8,012 bases of DNA from Granulosicoccaceae bacterium (GCA_023301405.1 JALZUX010000543.1:1-8012); one strand, 5' to 3'; positions 1 through 6,010 are shown, counted from the stretch's first letter. The notes: generated by a model from the letters alone, not told the origin. Numbers and translations are program-made.

Positions 1-171
1 AAAAAGTTTAACAACGAAGAAATTGTTAATAAAATAAGCCGCAAAACAACACTAGGCCAAGACCAGATCAGACAAGCATTGTTCGACCCGGCTAACTCAA
101 ACCCGGCTCTCATAACCACCACCGCACACCTGAAGTTAATATCGGCCCAACTTAGTAGGTTGCATCGCTGA
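1..171 (+). CDS. C-terminal end of a DUF4350-type protein (partial, 5' end outside window)
   Basis: Frame 1 is open from the first base through 56 sense codons to TGA at 169-171; no start codon is needed because the gene begins upstream of the window. The translated tail contains GQDQIRQALFDP at about residues 19-30, then a predicted helix ending ISAQLSRLHR. A hydrophilic helical tail with an ALF-x-P motif is what I recall from the C-termini of DUF4350 proteins. These membrane-anchored proteins of unknown biochemical role are commonly encoded just upstream of MoxR and DUF58 genes. Gene order therefore supports the call as much as sequence does: the MoxR start lies 56 bases after the stop, on the same strand. 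The identity is inference from a short tail and position. If wrong, it is still likely the end of a real gene co-directional with moxR. Confidence 0.55.
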   Translation, partial: KKFNNEEIVNKISRKTTLGQDQIRQALFDPANSNPALITTTAHLKLISAQLSRLHR

Positions 172-227
172 CGGGACAACCCATCGATACACCGCCCGCC
201 ATGCGCGCCACCACACACGGAATTACC

Positions 228-1199
228 ATGCATCACAACAACAGTATTAACAGTGCTTACGATCAACTGCAAGCACTGCGTCAGGCATTACAATCGACCA
301 TCATCGGACAAACACGCGTCATTGATGATGTACTTGTCGCCGCAGCGGCCAGCGGTCACATATTGGTCGAAGGTGTTCCCGGTCTGGGAAAAACACTGCT
401 AATACGCTGCCTAGCCAAGTGCATTGACTGCGGATACAACCGGGTGCAATTCACACCTGATCTCATGCCCAGTGATATCGTAGGCCACGCAATGTTTGAT
501 GCAAAGACACAAGAGTTCTCTATTCGTCGCGGACCGGTATTTACCAACTTTATTCTTGCAGATGAAATCAACCGGTCGCCTGCTAAAACACAAGCCGCAC
601 TGCTTGAAGCCATGCAGGAACAGCAAGTCAGTATCGAAGGCGAAACCATGCCGCTGCCAGACCCGTTTATTGTATTGGCTACACAAAATCCAATTGAGCA
701 AGAAGGCACCTACCCGTTACCACAAGCACAACTTGATCGCTTCCTGATCAAAGCACTGATTGAATACCCGGGCGAAAACGATGAACTGGCAATGCTGAAA
801 CTCACCACGTCAGGATCAACCGGTGACAATCTTGATCTTTCCCGTGTGCAGACTTTCCTTGGCCCACAAGACCTGGTGAACATTCAATCAGCAGCGACAC
901 TAGTCCATGTTGACGATGAAGTCGCTCGGTATATTGTCACACTGGTACGCCATACCCGTGATTGGAATGGTATCGATACCGGCGCTGGCCCTCGTGCAAG
1001 TATCGCGCTGCTGCGGGCAGCACGAGCCCAGGCACTTTTGGCAGGGCATGATTTTGTCACCCCTGATGATGTTCAAACGATCGCCACTGCAGTACTCAGG
1101 CATCGTATTGCACTGACTGCCGACCTCGAGATCGAAGGATATCGGCCAGACGATATCATTAGTAACCTAATCGAACAGACCCAAGCCCCCAGACAATGA
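228..1199 (+). CDS. MoxR-family AAA+ ATPase
   Basis: AAA+ ATPase of the MoxR family, cytoplasmic. These act as chaperone-like motors helping assemble or mature partner complexes, usually together with a VWA-like or DUF58 protein. Numbered from the start used here (323 aa), Walker A GVPGLGKT lies at about 49-56, the MoxR signature FTPDLMPSDIVG at about 75-86, Walker B ILADEINR at about 109-116, sensor 1 ATQNPIEQEGTYPLPQAQLDRF at about 151-172, and a sensor 2-like GPRAS at about 254-258. All catalytic motifs are intact and the length is normal for the family. An in-frame ATG at 201 would add nine residues but has no Shine-Dalgarno. The ATG at 228 has GGAA five bases upstream and gives the usual short N-terminus, so I prefer it. 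The gene lies between a DUF4350-like gene end and a DUF58 gene, on the same strand with short gaps, so an operon is likely. Confidence 0.93.
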   Translation: MHHNNSINSAYDQLQALRQALQSTIIGQTRVIDDVLVAAAASGHILVEGVPGLGKTLLIRCLAKCIDCGYNRVQFTPDLMPSDIVGHAMFDAKTQEFSIRRGPVFTNFILADEINRSPAKTQAALLEAMQEQQVSIEGETMPLPDPFIVLATQNPIEQEGTYPLPQAQLDRFLIKALIEYPGENDELAMLKLTTSGSTGDNLDLSRVQTFLGPQDLVNIQSAATLVHVDDEVARYIVTLVRHTRDWNGIDTGAGPRASIALLRAARAQALLAGHDFVTPDDVQTIATAVLRHRIALTADLEIEGYRPDDIISNLIEQTQAPRQ

Positions 1200-1210
1200 G
1201 GCCAACCTAC

Positions 1211-1258
1211 ATGACGGTTCATGCGGCTAGTACACTTGGTGCCGGCCTGTCTAAATGA
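1211..1258 (+). CDS. Putative 15-codon ORF coupled to the DUF58 gene
   Basis: A 15-codon frame (MTVHAASTLGAGLSK) begins with ATG at 1211. It is preceded by GAGG at 1198-1201, nine bases upstream, which overlaps the MoxR stop. Its TGA at 1256-1258 overlaps the DUF58 ATG at 1255-1257 as ATGA, the classic arrangement for re-initiation. The DUF58 start has no good Shine-Dalgarno of its own and an in-frame TAA directly before it. Translation of this short frame could therefore deliver ribosomes to DUF58. I know of no described peptide of this kind. It may be a coincidence in a 55-base spacer, so confidence is low. Confidence 0.25.
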   Translation: MTVHAASTLGAGLSK

Positions 1259-2559
1259 GACCTGATAAAGCACTTATAGGCTGCATTCTTTTGCTGCTGC
1301 CAGTAGCTGCGGCCGCATCATACTATGCTATTGCGTTGCAGGTACTGGCCGTCGGGTGCCTGCTATTGCTGTTCTATTCACTAATTGAATGGTTCATCAT
1401 CCGTCAAAGCTGCCAGTCAATTACCATCGCACGTCAAATGACCAGAAGCCTGTCGCTTGATGTCTGGTCTGACATCACCCTCAAAATACACAACCAATCA
1501 ACGATAGGCCTCAGCCTTGAATTGCATGATATGCATCCATCAGAATTCGGTTTTGATGGCCTGCCAGAAGTTATGACACTCGCCAAGAACCAGCGTGGCA
1601 CAATAACGTATCGAATCAAACCCGCAAAAAGAGGCGATTACACTTTCGCCGCCACAGACTGCCGAATCCGTGGAAAACTAAGTTTATGGCAGTATCGGCG
1701 CAAAATTCCATGCTTGAGTAACACAAAGGTTTATCCTAATTTCGCCGCCCAACGTCATTACTCGTTACTGGGTGCTAGCCATCAATCACACTTCGGCATA
1801 CAACGTAAACAACAACGCGGAGAAGGCAACGACTTTCACCAATTGCGTGAATTTCGTGACGGCGATCCGTTGCGCGCGATCGATTGGAAAGCGACCGCAA
1901 GAATTCGAAAACTCATCACCCGTGAATACCAACAGGAACGCGACCAACAGATAGTAGTACTGCTCGACTGTGGGCGGCGAATGGCCCACAGTGACGCCGG
2001 GTTATCGCACCTTGATGAGACTCTCAACTCTGTTCTACTGCTAGCGCACCTAGCGATAAAACAAGGCGACGCCGTAGGAATGATGACCTTCGGCGGGGTT
2101 GATCGCTGGTTGGCACCAGCTAAGGGAAACAAAGCAAGCCGATCACTACTGCACAATCTTTACGACCTATACCCAACGCGCTCAGCATCTGATTTTCGCA
2201 ACGCTGCCAGCCAACTGATGACTCGCCTCAAACGCCGCGCCATGGTTGTCATTGTGACCAATACACGTAACGAAGAAAACGACGAAATCACCGCTGCGAT
2301 CTCCTTACTTAAAAATCGCCACCTTGTGGTTATTGCAGATTTACGCGAATCAGTGATCGATCAAATCGAATCAGAAACCCCAACTACCCTTGAGCAGTCA
2401 CTCACGTGGTTGGGTGCGAGCAACTACCGAACCGAAAGGGAGCATTTTCACGAAAGACTTCGCGGGCACGGCGCTTTAATTCTTGATGTGATTCCGAAAC
2501 ATCTTACGAGTATGCTAATCAATCAATATCACGATATTAAGCGGCTTGGCAGGTTATAA
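1255..2559 (+). CDS. DUF58 domain-containing membrane-anchored protein
   Basis: Protein of 434 aa in the DUF58 family, the usual partner of MoxR ATPases. The N-terminus has two closely spaced hydrophobic segments (about residues 7-23 and 26-49), anchoring it in the inner membrane. A beta-rich domain spans roughly 55-165. The DUF58 signature follows at about 189-225: RGEGNDF, LREFRDGDPLRAIDW and KATAR, then ITREYQQERD. A VWA-like fold appears to begin at IVVLLDCGRRM (233-243). There the canonical DxSxS metal motif is replaced by D-C-G-R-R, as is common in DUF58 proteins. The start is fixed by a TAA immediately upstream in frame; MRP is a typical family start. It begins 55 bases after moxR and is likely co-transcribed. 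The biochemical role is not established; assembly or quality control of envelope components is inferred from the family. Confidence 0.93.
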   Translation: MRPDKALIGCILLLLPVAAAASYYAIALQVLAVGCLLLLFYSLIEWFIIRQSCQSITIARQMTRSLSLDVWSDITLKIHNQSTIGLSLELHDMHPSEFGFDGLPEVMTLAKNQRGTITYRIKPAKRGDYTFAATDCRIRGKLSLWQYRRKIPCLSNTKVYPNFAAQRHYSLLGASHQSHFGIQRKQQRGEGNDFHQLREFRDGDPLRAIDWKATARIRKLITREYQQERDQQIVVLLDCGRRMAHSDAGLSHLDETLNSVLLLAHLAIKQGDAVGMMTFGGVDRWLAPAKGNKASRSLLHNLYDLYPTRSASDFRNAASQLMTRLKRRAMVVIVTNTRNEENDEITAAISLLKNRHLVVIADLRESVIDQIESETPTTLEQSLTWLGASNYRTEREHFHERLRGHGALILDVIPKHLTSMLINQYHDIKRLGRL

Positions 2560-2626
2560 AGCACTGAACAGTGTAAGCTGCATACAACACAAATACATTG
2601 GCATTTTTCGCTTTACAGCATAAAAA

Positions 2627-2706
2627 GGGTGGACACGCCTTAAGCTTATCCACTCTGCAACGGCCGCACTTTTTCGTAGGGTGGATAAGCCTAAGGTGCA
2701 TCCACC
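2627..2706. repeat. Pair of inverted palindromic intergenic repeats (REP/BIME-like)
   Basis: Two 25-base units, 2629-2653 and 2681-2705, are inverted copies of each other, matching at 21 of 25 positions when one is reverse-complemented. Each is also palindromic at its ends (GTGGA...TCCAC). The second has perfect 7-base arms, GGTGGAT at 2680-2686 and ATCCACC at 2700-2706. Both are preceded by a GGG- or AGG-type box and a similar T-rich stretch (GCATTTTTCG at 2601, GCACTTTTTCG at 2667). Extra half-sites TATCCACC occur at 2757 and 2765. A GGGTGGAT...ATCCACC pattern in gaps between convergent genes resembles dispersed REP-like elements I recall from Gammaproteobacteria. The RNA could fold as one long hairpin and end transcripts of the DUF58 and SDR genes. 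No genome-wide copy number can be seen here. Confidence 0.55.
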
Positions 2707-2794
2707 ATTTCACCACCAGTGTTTGGCCTTGCCAGCACGCCACGCTTGCTTCCGTCTATCCACCTATCCACCCACCGCCATTAAACTAATAACC

Positions 2795-3700
2795 TTAAAG
2801 ACTGGATTTTGCCTTCAGCACTATTTTCTCAACGTGTTCACTGCCATTGAGAATCTCTCTGCCAGTAGATACATCACACATTTGTTCAAAGCTCGCAGCG
2901 ATGTTTTCGGGGCTCCGCTGATCTTCGCTCAGGTAAATGCCCTCGGCTTCAATCAGTTTTGCCACAGTATAACAACCGGCCCCCGCCAACAAAATTGTGC
3001 GGTTCGGGCCATCGTCACTTGCTAAAAATAACACCGCTGGCGTTACGTGTTCCGGCGCAAGCGCCTCGAAAACTTCAGTTGGCATAACATCTTCGGTCAT
3101 TCGAGTCGCTGCAGTTGGCGCAAGACAATTTACTTTTATGCCGTATTTTTCACCCTCGATGCACAGTACGTTCATCAATCCCACGACACCAAACTTGGCC
3201 GCGCCGTAGTTTGCTTGACCGAAGTTGCCATAGATACCCGACGTTGACGTTGTCATCACGATTCGACCATACCGTTGCTCACGCATGATTGGCCAAACCG
3301 CATGACTACAGTAGGCAGACCCATTCAGGTGAACATCGACCACTGCCCTCCAGTCATCAATCGGCAATTTCGCAAACGATTTATCACGCAAAATACCTGC
3401 GTTGTTCACCAGAATATCAACACGCCCCCAGGCGCTCATCACCTGCCCTACCATCTCTGCCACCTGGCTTTCGTCAGTGACATTGGCAGCATTGGCGATA
3501 GCAACACCACCCGCAGCACGAATTTCCTCAGCTACAAGTTCTGCTGCCGAAGCCGAGCCACCTGAGCCATCACGGCTACCACCCAGATCGTTAACAACGA
3601 CTTTAGCGCCACGCGCTGCTAACTGCAGAGCATGGGAACGGCCAAGACCAGTACCGGCTCCGGTCACGATTGCCACTCTTTCGTTAAATGAAATTGACAT
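2795..3700 (-). CDS. SDR-family (3R)-hydroxyacyl-CoA dehydrogenase-like oxidoreductase (MFE-2 type)
   Basis: Short-chain dehydrogenase of 301 aa, cytosolic. The NAD-binding motif TGAGTGLG is at 13-20, NNAG at 99-102, and the catalytic Ser152, Tyr165 and Lys169 lie in a segment with SGIYGNFGQANY. That segment, VVVNDLGG (35-41 region), AWPIMREQRYGRI and NCLAPTAATRMTEDVMP closely resemble the dehydrogenase domain of peroxisomal multifunctional enzyme type 2. That enzyme oxidises (3R)-hydroxyacyl-CoA to 3-ketoacyl-CoA with NAD+. Asp38 at the end of strand 2 favours NAD+ over NADP+. His124 takes the place of the usual SDR Asn, as I recall for MFE-2. A C-terminal extension of about 60 residues matches the MFE-2 dehydrogenase tail. 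The hydratase-2 and SCP2 domains are absent, so this is a free-standing dehydrogenase. Start ATG has GAGG (3708-3711) seven bases upstream. Substrate is inferred; a steroid or bile-acid side chain is also possible. Confidence 0.92.
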   Translation of the reverse strand: MSISFNERVAIVTGAGTGLGRSHALQLAARGAKVVVNDLGGSRDGSGGSASAAELVAEEIRAAGGVAIANAANVTDESQVAEMVGQVMSAWGRVDILVNNAGILRDKSFAKLPIDDWRAVVDVHLNGSAYCSHAVWPIMREQRYGRIVMTTSTSGIYGNFGQANYGAAKFGVVGLMNVLCIEGEKYGIKVNCLAPTAATRMTEDVMPTEVFEALAPEHVTPAVLFLASDDGPNRTILLAGAGCYTVAKLIEAEGIYLSEDQRSPENIAASFEQMCDVSTGREILNGSEHVEKIVLKAKSSL

Positions 3701-3723
3701 GGGAAAACCTCGTTAGTTGATCC

Positions 3724-3752
3724 GTTATAAGAATTGGCACAGGTACTGCCAA
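3724..3752 (-). promoter_or_regulatory. Sigma-70 promoter of the SDR gene
   Basis: Reading the minus strand, TTGGCA (complement of 3747-3752, 5 of 6 to the -35 consensus) is followed by exactly 17 bases and then TATAAC (complement of 3724-3729, 5 of 6 to the -10 consensus). Transcription would start near 3717, leaving a short leader that contains the GAGG ribosome site before the ATG at 3700. This is the best promoter match in the window. It overlaps an inverted repeat described separately. Confidence 0.55.
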
Positions 3753-3753
3753 T
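3733..3753. promoter_or_regulatory. Inverted-repeat operator candidate over the SDR promoter
   Basis: ATTGGCA at 3733-3739 and TGCCAAT at 3747-3753 form perfect 7-base inverted arms around a 7-base spacer. The site covers the -35 element and most of the -35/-10 spacer of the SDR promoter, where a dimeric repressor would block RNA polymerase. TetR- and LysR-type regulators use sites of this size, and TetR-type repressors often control acyl-CoA metabolism genes. No regulator gene is in the window, so the binding protein is unknown. Confidence 0.42.
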
Positions 3754-3858
3754 GAATATTAATTCGACGGGCAGTGTTTTAAGATACGTTGCAACAAATG
3801 GGTTATGATTCCACATTTTTTTACACACCGGAAACGTTTTATAACAACGTACCCGATG

Positions 3859-3873
3859 ATTGTCACAGACAAT
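3859..3873. promoter_or_regulatory. Short palindrome upstream of the small His-rich ORF
   Basis: ATTGTC at 3859-3864 and GACAAT at 3868-3873 are perfect 6-base inverted arms with a 3-base centre. The site lies 39 bases before the ATG at 3913, just upstream of a TATATT (3879-3884) that could serve as a weak -10. It could be a regulator binding site or chance; no partner -35 element is convincing. Confidence 0.2.
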
Positions 3874-3912
3874 GCACGTATATTGAAATAATCAATTCAG
3901 CTTGGAACAACC

Positions 3913-4188
3913 ATGAAAGCTCTCTTCAGCCAACGCCAGTACCCGGATCACCACAATCCGGGTTTTTCACATCCTTACTATCCAGACAAGGCGGCGCAAA
4001 CATCCAATGTTTCCCGCATGCCGGAAGCACAAAAAGCAGATCACGATCACCAAGACCATCATCATGCTAGCCTGGTAACTGGTCGAGCGCGATCAACACT
4101 TAATGCGCTGCAAATGATTCGCCGCCGCTTCGAAGCATCTCAAAAAGAACTAATGACAGAGCAACTCAGCGACCAGGCGGCCGCTTAA
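3913..4188 (+). CDS. Small His/Asp-rich hypothetical protein (91 aa)
   Basis: I do not recognise this protein. It starts at ATG 3913 with GGA at 3904-3906 six bases upstream, and an in-frame TAA at 3889 rules out a longer version from an upstream start. The N-terminal half is rich in Pro, Tyr and His (QRQYPDHHNPGFSHPYYPD at about 7-25). Residues 43-51 are DHDHQDHHH, which could bind a divalent metal. The C-terminal part (about 53-85) is predicted to be one basic then acidic amphipathic helix containing ALQMIRRRFEASQKEL. There is no signal peptide or membrane segment, so it is probably cytoplasmic. It stands alone, divergent from the SDR gene and followed by a hairpin with a T-run. It overlaps a competing frame-3 ORF that I consider less likely. 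It could be a genuine lineage-restricted gene or a spurious frame. Confidence 0.5.
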   Translation: MKALFSQRQYPDHHNPGFSHPYYPDKAAQTSNVSRMPEAQKADHDHQDHHHASLVTGRARSTLNALQMIRRRFEASQKELMTEQLSDQAAA

Positions 4189-4321
4189 GCTGCTGCGTCG
4201 ACACAACCCGGCATCACTGAACAACGCCCCTAAACTAGCAAGAATGACAACCGCTGCGGCATCAGGACCATCCAAGTAACCTCAACTGATGGCTCCTCCC
4301 GCATCGCACAAAGCAATATAA

Positions 4322-4373
4322 AGTGGCGGCAATTTTGAAAATCCGCCCACTGCTTCGACCAAAGCTCTTTTTT
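4322..4373 (+). terminator. Candidate terminator: hairpins followed by a T-run
   Basis: AGTGGCGG at 4322-4329 pairs with CCGCCCACT at 4343-4351 with one bulged C, and the interior (ATTTTGAAAAT) can extend the stem. A small second stem, GCTT (4352-4355) with AAGC (4362-4365), is followed directly by TCTTTTTT at 4366-4373. This would end transcripts from the small ORF at 3913-4188 before ogt. The stem next to the T-run is only four base pairs, so efficiency is uncertain. Confidence 0.35.
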
Positions 4374-4423
4374 GCACCACCTACCCAACCATTAATTCAC
4401 TACAGAATGTCCGCTCACTTCGC

Positions 4424-4429
4424 TATAAT
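4424..4429 (+). promoter_or_regulatory. Probable -10 element for ogt
   Basis: A perfect TATAAT lies 29 bases upstream of the ogt ATG, predicting a start of transcription near 4436 and a short leader. The hexamer 17 bases upstream (TACAGA, 4401-4406) is a poor -35, so the promoter may be weak or activator-dependent. Confidence 0.4.
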
Positions 4430-4458
4430 TCGGCCTCGCTCCTAAGCCATACAAGTCG

Positions 4459-5007
4459 ATGATGTGCGCTAGCACCTTGGCGACAGCGCTGGAAATTCAG
4501 TTGAATTCAAATTTGTCTATCAAGTATTACTATTGGTATTCCTCACCACTCGGCCAACTATTGCTGGCCGGCTGCGAAGAAGCTCTTCACTCTATTCGCT
4601 TCCCCACAAGCCGCAAAGTAGAGGTTGCCAAGCACTGGGAGCAAACCGAGCAACCATTCAGTGAAGTTTGTTGCCAGCTCAACAAATATTTCAACGGCAC
4701 GCTCACTTCGTTTGACTTGCCGCTGTCGCCTGCAGGAACACCCTTTCAGCGCCAAGTCTGGAATGCCCTACTTGACATACCCTATGGCCACACATTGTCA
4801 TACGCAGACATTGCACAACAAATTGATCGTCCCACCGCCACTCGCGCTGTTGGCAACGCCAATGGCCAAAACCCGATACCAATCATTATTCCTTGCCACC
4901 GTGTCATTGGACGCGATGGCAGCCTAACCGGCTTTGGCAGCGGCTTGCCAACCAAAAATTTCTTACTGCAATTGGAGAACCTGGATCAACTGGTGCTGCC
5001 CTTTTAG
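4459..5007 (+). CDS. ogt: Methylated-DNA--protein-cysteine methyltransferase
   Basis: DNA repair suicide enzyme that transfers the alkyl group from O6-alkylguanine (and O4-alkylthymine) to its own cysteine. The active site is IIIPCHRVIG with Cys146 at about residues 142-151. The helix-turn-helix recognition helix with the arginine finger is TRAVGNAN (128-135, Arg129). Tyr115 sits in LSYADIAQQI, and Glu173 in LLQLE completes the Cys-His-Glu network. The N-terminal ribonuclease-like domain begins with YSSPLGQLLLAG at about 27-38. At 182 aa it is the length of a stand-alone Ogt, with no AraC-like Ada part, so it is probably constitutive and not part of the Ada adaptive response. About 22 residues precede the conserved domain. 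ATG 4459 has no clear Shine-Dalgarno, and a TTG at 4501 preceded by GGAA is a possible alternative start. Single gene, convergent with the yfcG-like gene. Confidence 0.95.
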   Translation: MMCASTLATALEIQLNSNLSIKYYYWYSSPLGQLLLAGCEEALHSIRFPTSRKVEVAKHWEQTEQPFSEVCCQLNKYFNGTLTSFDLPLSPAGTPFQRQVWNALLDIPYGHTLSYADIAQQIDRPTATRAVGNANGQNPIPIIIPCHRVIGRDGSLTGFGSGLPTKNFLLQLENLDQLVLPF

Positions 5008-5064
5008 ATCATCACAGCCAAGATGCATCTGCCGCCACGCCATGCAAATCAAATTCGCCCCCCT

Positions 5065-5091
5065 AAAATGCCAAAAAGCTAATGGTATTTT
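5065..5091. terminator. Candidate bidirectional terminator between ogt and yfcG-like gene
   Basis: AAAATGCC (5065-5072) pairs with GGTATTTT (5084-5091) in an 8-base stem with one G-T pair and an 11-base loop. The A-tract on one side and T-tract on the other let it act in both directions between the two convergent genes. The stem is AT-rich and the T-tract is part of the stem, so this is only a candidate. Confidence 0.3.
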
Positions 5092-5148
5092 GATCAAAGC
5101 TGAAGACTGTATACTCTTTACAAAACCGCATCACTGCCCACCCCGGCC

Positions 5149-5781
5149 TTAAGGCATTGGAATATTAGCCGTGAATTTAGGCACCTGATACCCTTTTTGA
5201 ACGGCCTCACGAGCGGCAATAGCGACATACCATCGCTTTACATTTTCAAACTCGTTTAAGTCGATGTTCTGCCACTCGAATCGTGAAACCCATGGCCACG
5301 CAGCCATATCAGCAATCGAATAATCCGCAGCTATATATTCACTGTCACCCAGTTGTCGATCCAGCACGCCGTAAAGTCGATGAGTTTCCTTGGCATATCG
5401 CTCTTCCGCGTAAGGTGCCACCCCAGGGTTAAATTTAACGAAGTGGTGGGTTTGCCCTGCCATCGGCCCAAGCCCACCCATTTGCCACATCAACCATTCA
5501 ATGGTTTTCCAACGAGTAGCCGCATCTGTGGACAAAAATTTGCCGGTTTTTTCTGCCAGATACAGCAAGATTGCCCCTGATTCCATTAGCGAGGTGCCAG
5601 TATCATGATCAACAATCGCGGGAATTCTGTTGTTGGGGCTGATCTTTAGAAACGAAGGTTCAAATTGATCTTTATTCTTGGTGATATCAATGGAATGTGT
5701 TTTGTATTCAAGCCCGCACTCCTCGAGCATGATCGATACTTTACGTCCGTTAGGGGTGGTCCAGCTATATAGATCTATCAC
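5149..5781 (-). CDS. yfcG: Nu-class glutathione transferase / disulfide-bond oxidoreductase (YfcG-like)
   Basis: Cytosolic glutathione S-transferase-fold enzyme of 210 aa, closely resembling E. coli YfcG, which reduces small disulfides using glutathione and has weak peroxidase activity. The N-terminal thioredoxin-like domain starts MIDLYSWTTPNG; Thr9 and Asn11 match the YfcG residues that contact the bound glutathione disulfide in place of a catalytic Ser, Cys or Tyr. SPNNRIPAI at 48-56 carries the cis-Pro, and ESGAILLYLAEKTG (67-80) holds the glutathione-binding Glu-Ser pair. WQMGGLGPMAGQTHHF (99-114) and YSIADMAAWPWV (154-165) are family signatures of the helical domain. The start codon is GTG, supported by GGAGA at 5789-5793 eight bases upstream, and the first residues align with YfcG. 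The gene is single, convergent with ogt and divergent from the histidine phosphatase gene. Confidence 0.95.
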   Translation of the reverse strand: MIDLYSWTTPNGRKVSIMLEECGLEYKTHSIDITKNKDQFEPSFLKISPNNRIPAIVDHDTGTSLMESGAILLYLAEKTGKFLSTDAATRWKTIEWLMWQMGGLGPMAGQTHHFVKFNPGVAPYAEERYAKETHRLYGVLDRQLGDSEYIAADYSIADMAAWPWVSRFEWQNIDLNEFENVKRWYVAIAAREAVQKGYQVPKFTANIPMP

Positions 5782-6001
5782 AAGTTATTCTCCATCGAAA
5801 CGATCTCCAGTTTAACTGCATAACAAAGATCTCACTAGCAAAAAGGCGCATGGGCCTCAGTAAGACTTCAGCCACTACCAACTCCAAGCCAGTGTTTGAT
5901 GCTGCGTTTTCTGGCTCCAGACCTATACCACCAGAAACGCTCAGAATATCGTGCACTACAGAACACACTGGCGAAAGGCACTGTCAGCCTCGAGCACCTG
6001 T

Positions 6002-6010
6002 TGTTACAAT
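6002..6010 (+). promoter_or_regulatory. Extended -10 promoter candidate for the histidine phosphatase gene
   Basis: TGTTACAAT provides a TGN extension joined to TACAAT (5 of 6 to the -10 consensus). No good -35 is present, which extended -10 promoters tolerate. Transcription would begin near 6017, which argues against the in-frame TTG at 6016 as a start and for the ATG at 6040. Confidence 0.33.

Noticed and set aside
2562..2573. CACTGAACAGTG as a terminator hairpin after DUF58
   Set aside because: The loop would be only two bases, the stem five pairs, and there is no T-run.
2598..3025. ORFs crossing the intergenic repeat (2598-2789, 2681-3025 plus; 2537-2743 minus)
   Set aside because: They cover palindromic repeat DNA or lie antisense to the SDR gene, have no ribosome site, and give low-complexity His/Pro/Cys-rich translations.
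3402..3716. 104-codon ORF antisense to the SDR gene
   Set aside because: It is a mirror of GC-rich SDR codons (Pro/Ala/Arg-rich), inside a gene with intact catalytic motifs.
3735..3750. Sigma-54 promoter on the plus strand (TGGCAC...CTGC)
   Set aside because: Spacing GG-N10-GC fits, but the -12 box is imperfect, the next gene is 163 bases away, and the same bases form a better sigma-70 promoter plus palindrome on the other strand. Not listed as a feature.
3789..4070. Overlapping plus-strand ORF of 93 codons beginning with TTG
   Set aside because: It has a rare start with no Shine-Dalgarno, an Arg/Ser/Pro-rich tail typical of an out-of-frame reading, and overlaps the better-supported ATG frame at 3913.
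5089..5098. TTTGATCAAA palindrome as an operator
   Set aside because: A short AT-rich self-complementary word at the 3' side of two convergent genes, with no promoter nearby; probably chance.
5765..5968. 67-codon minus-strand ORF upstream of and overlapping the yfcG-like start
   Set aside because: No family resemblance; it overlaps the GTG start and its GGAGA site. It is more likely leader DNA.
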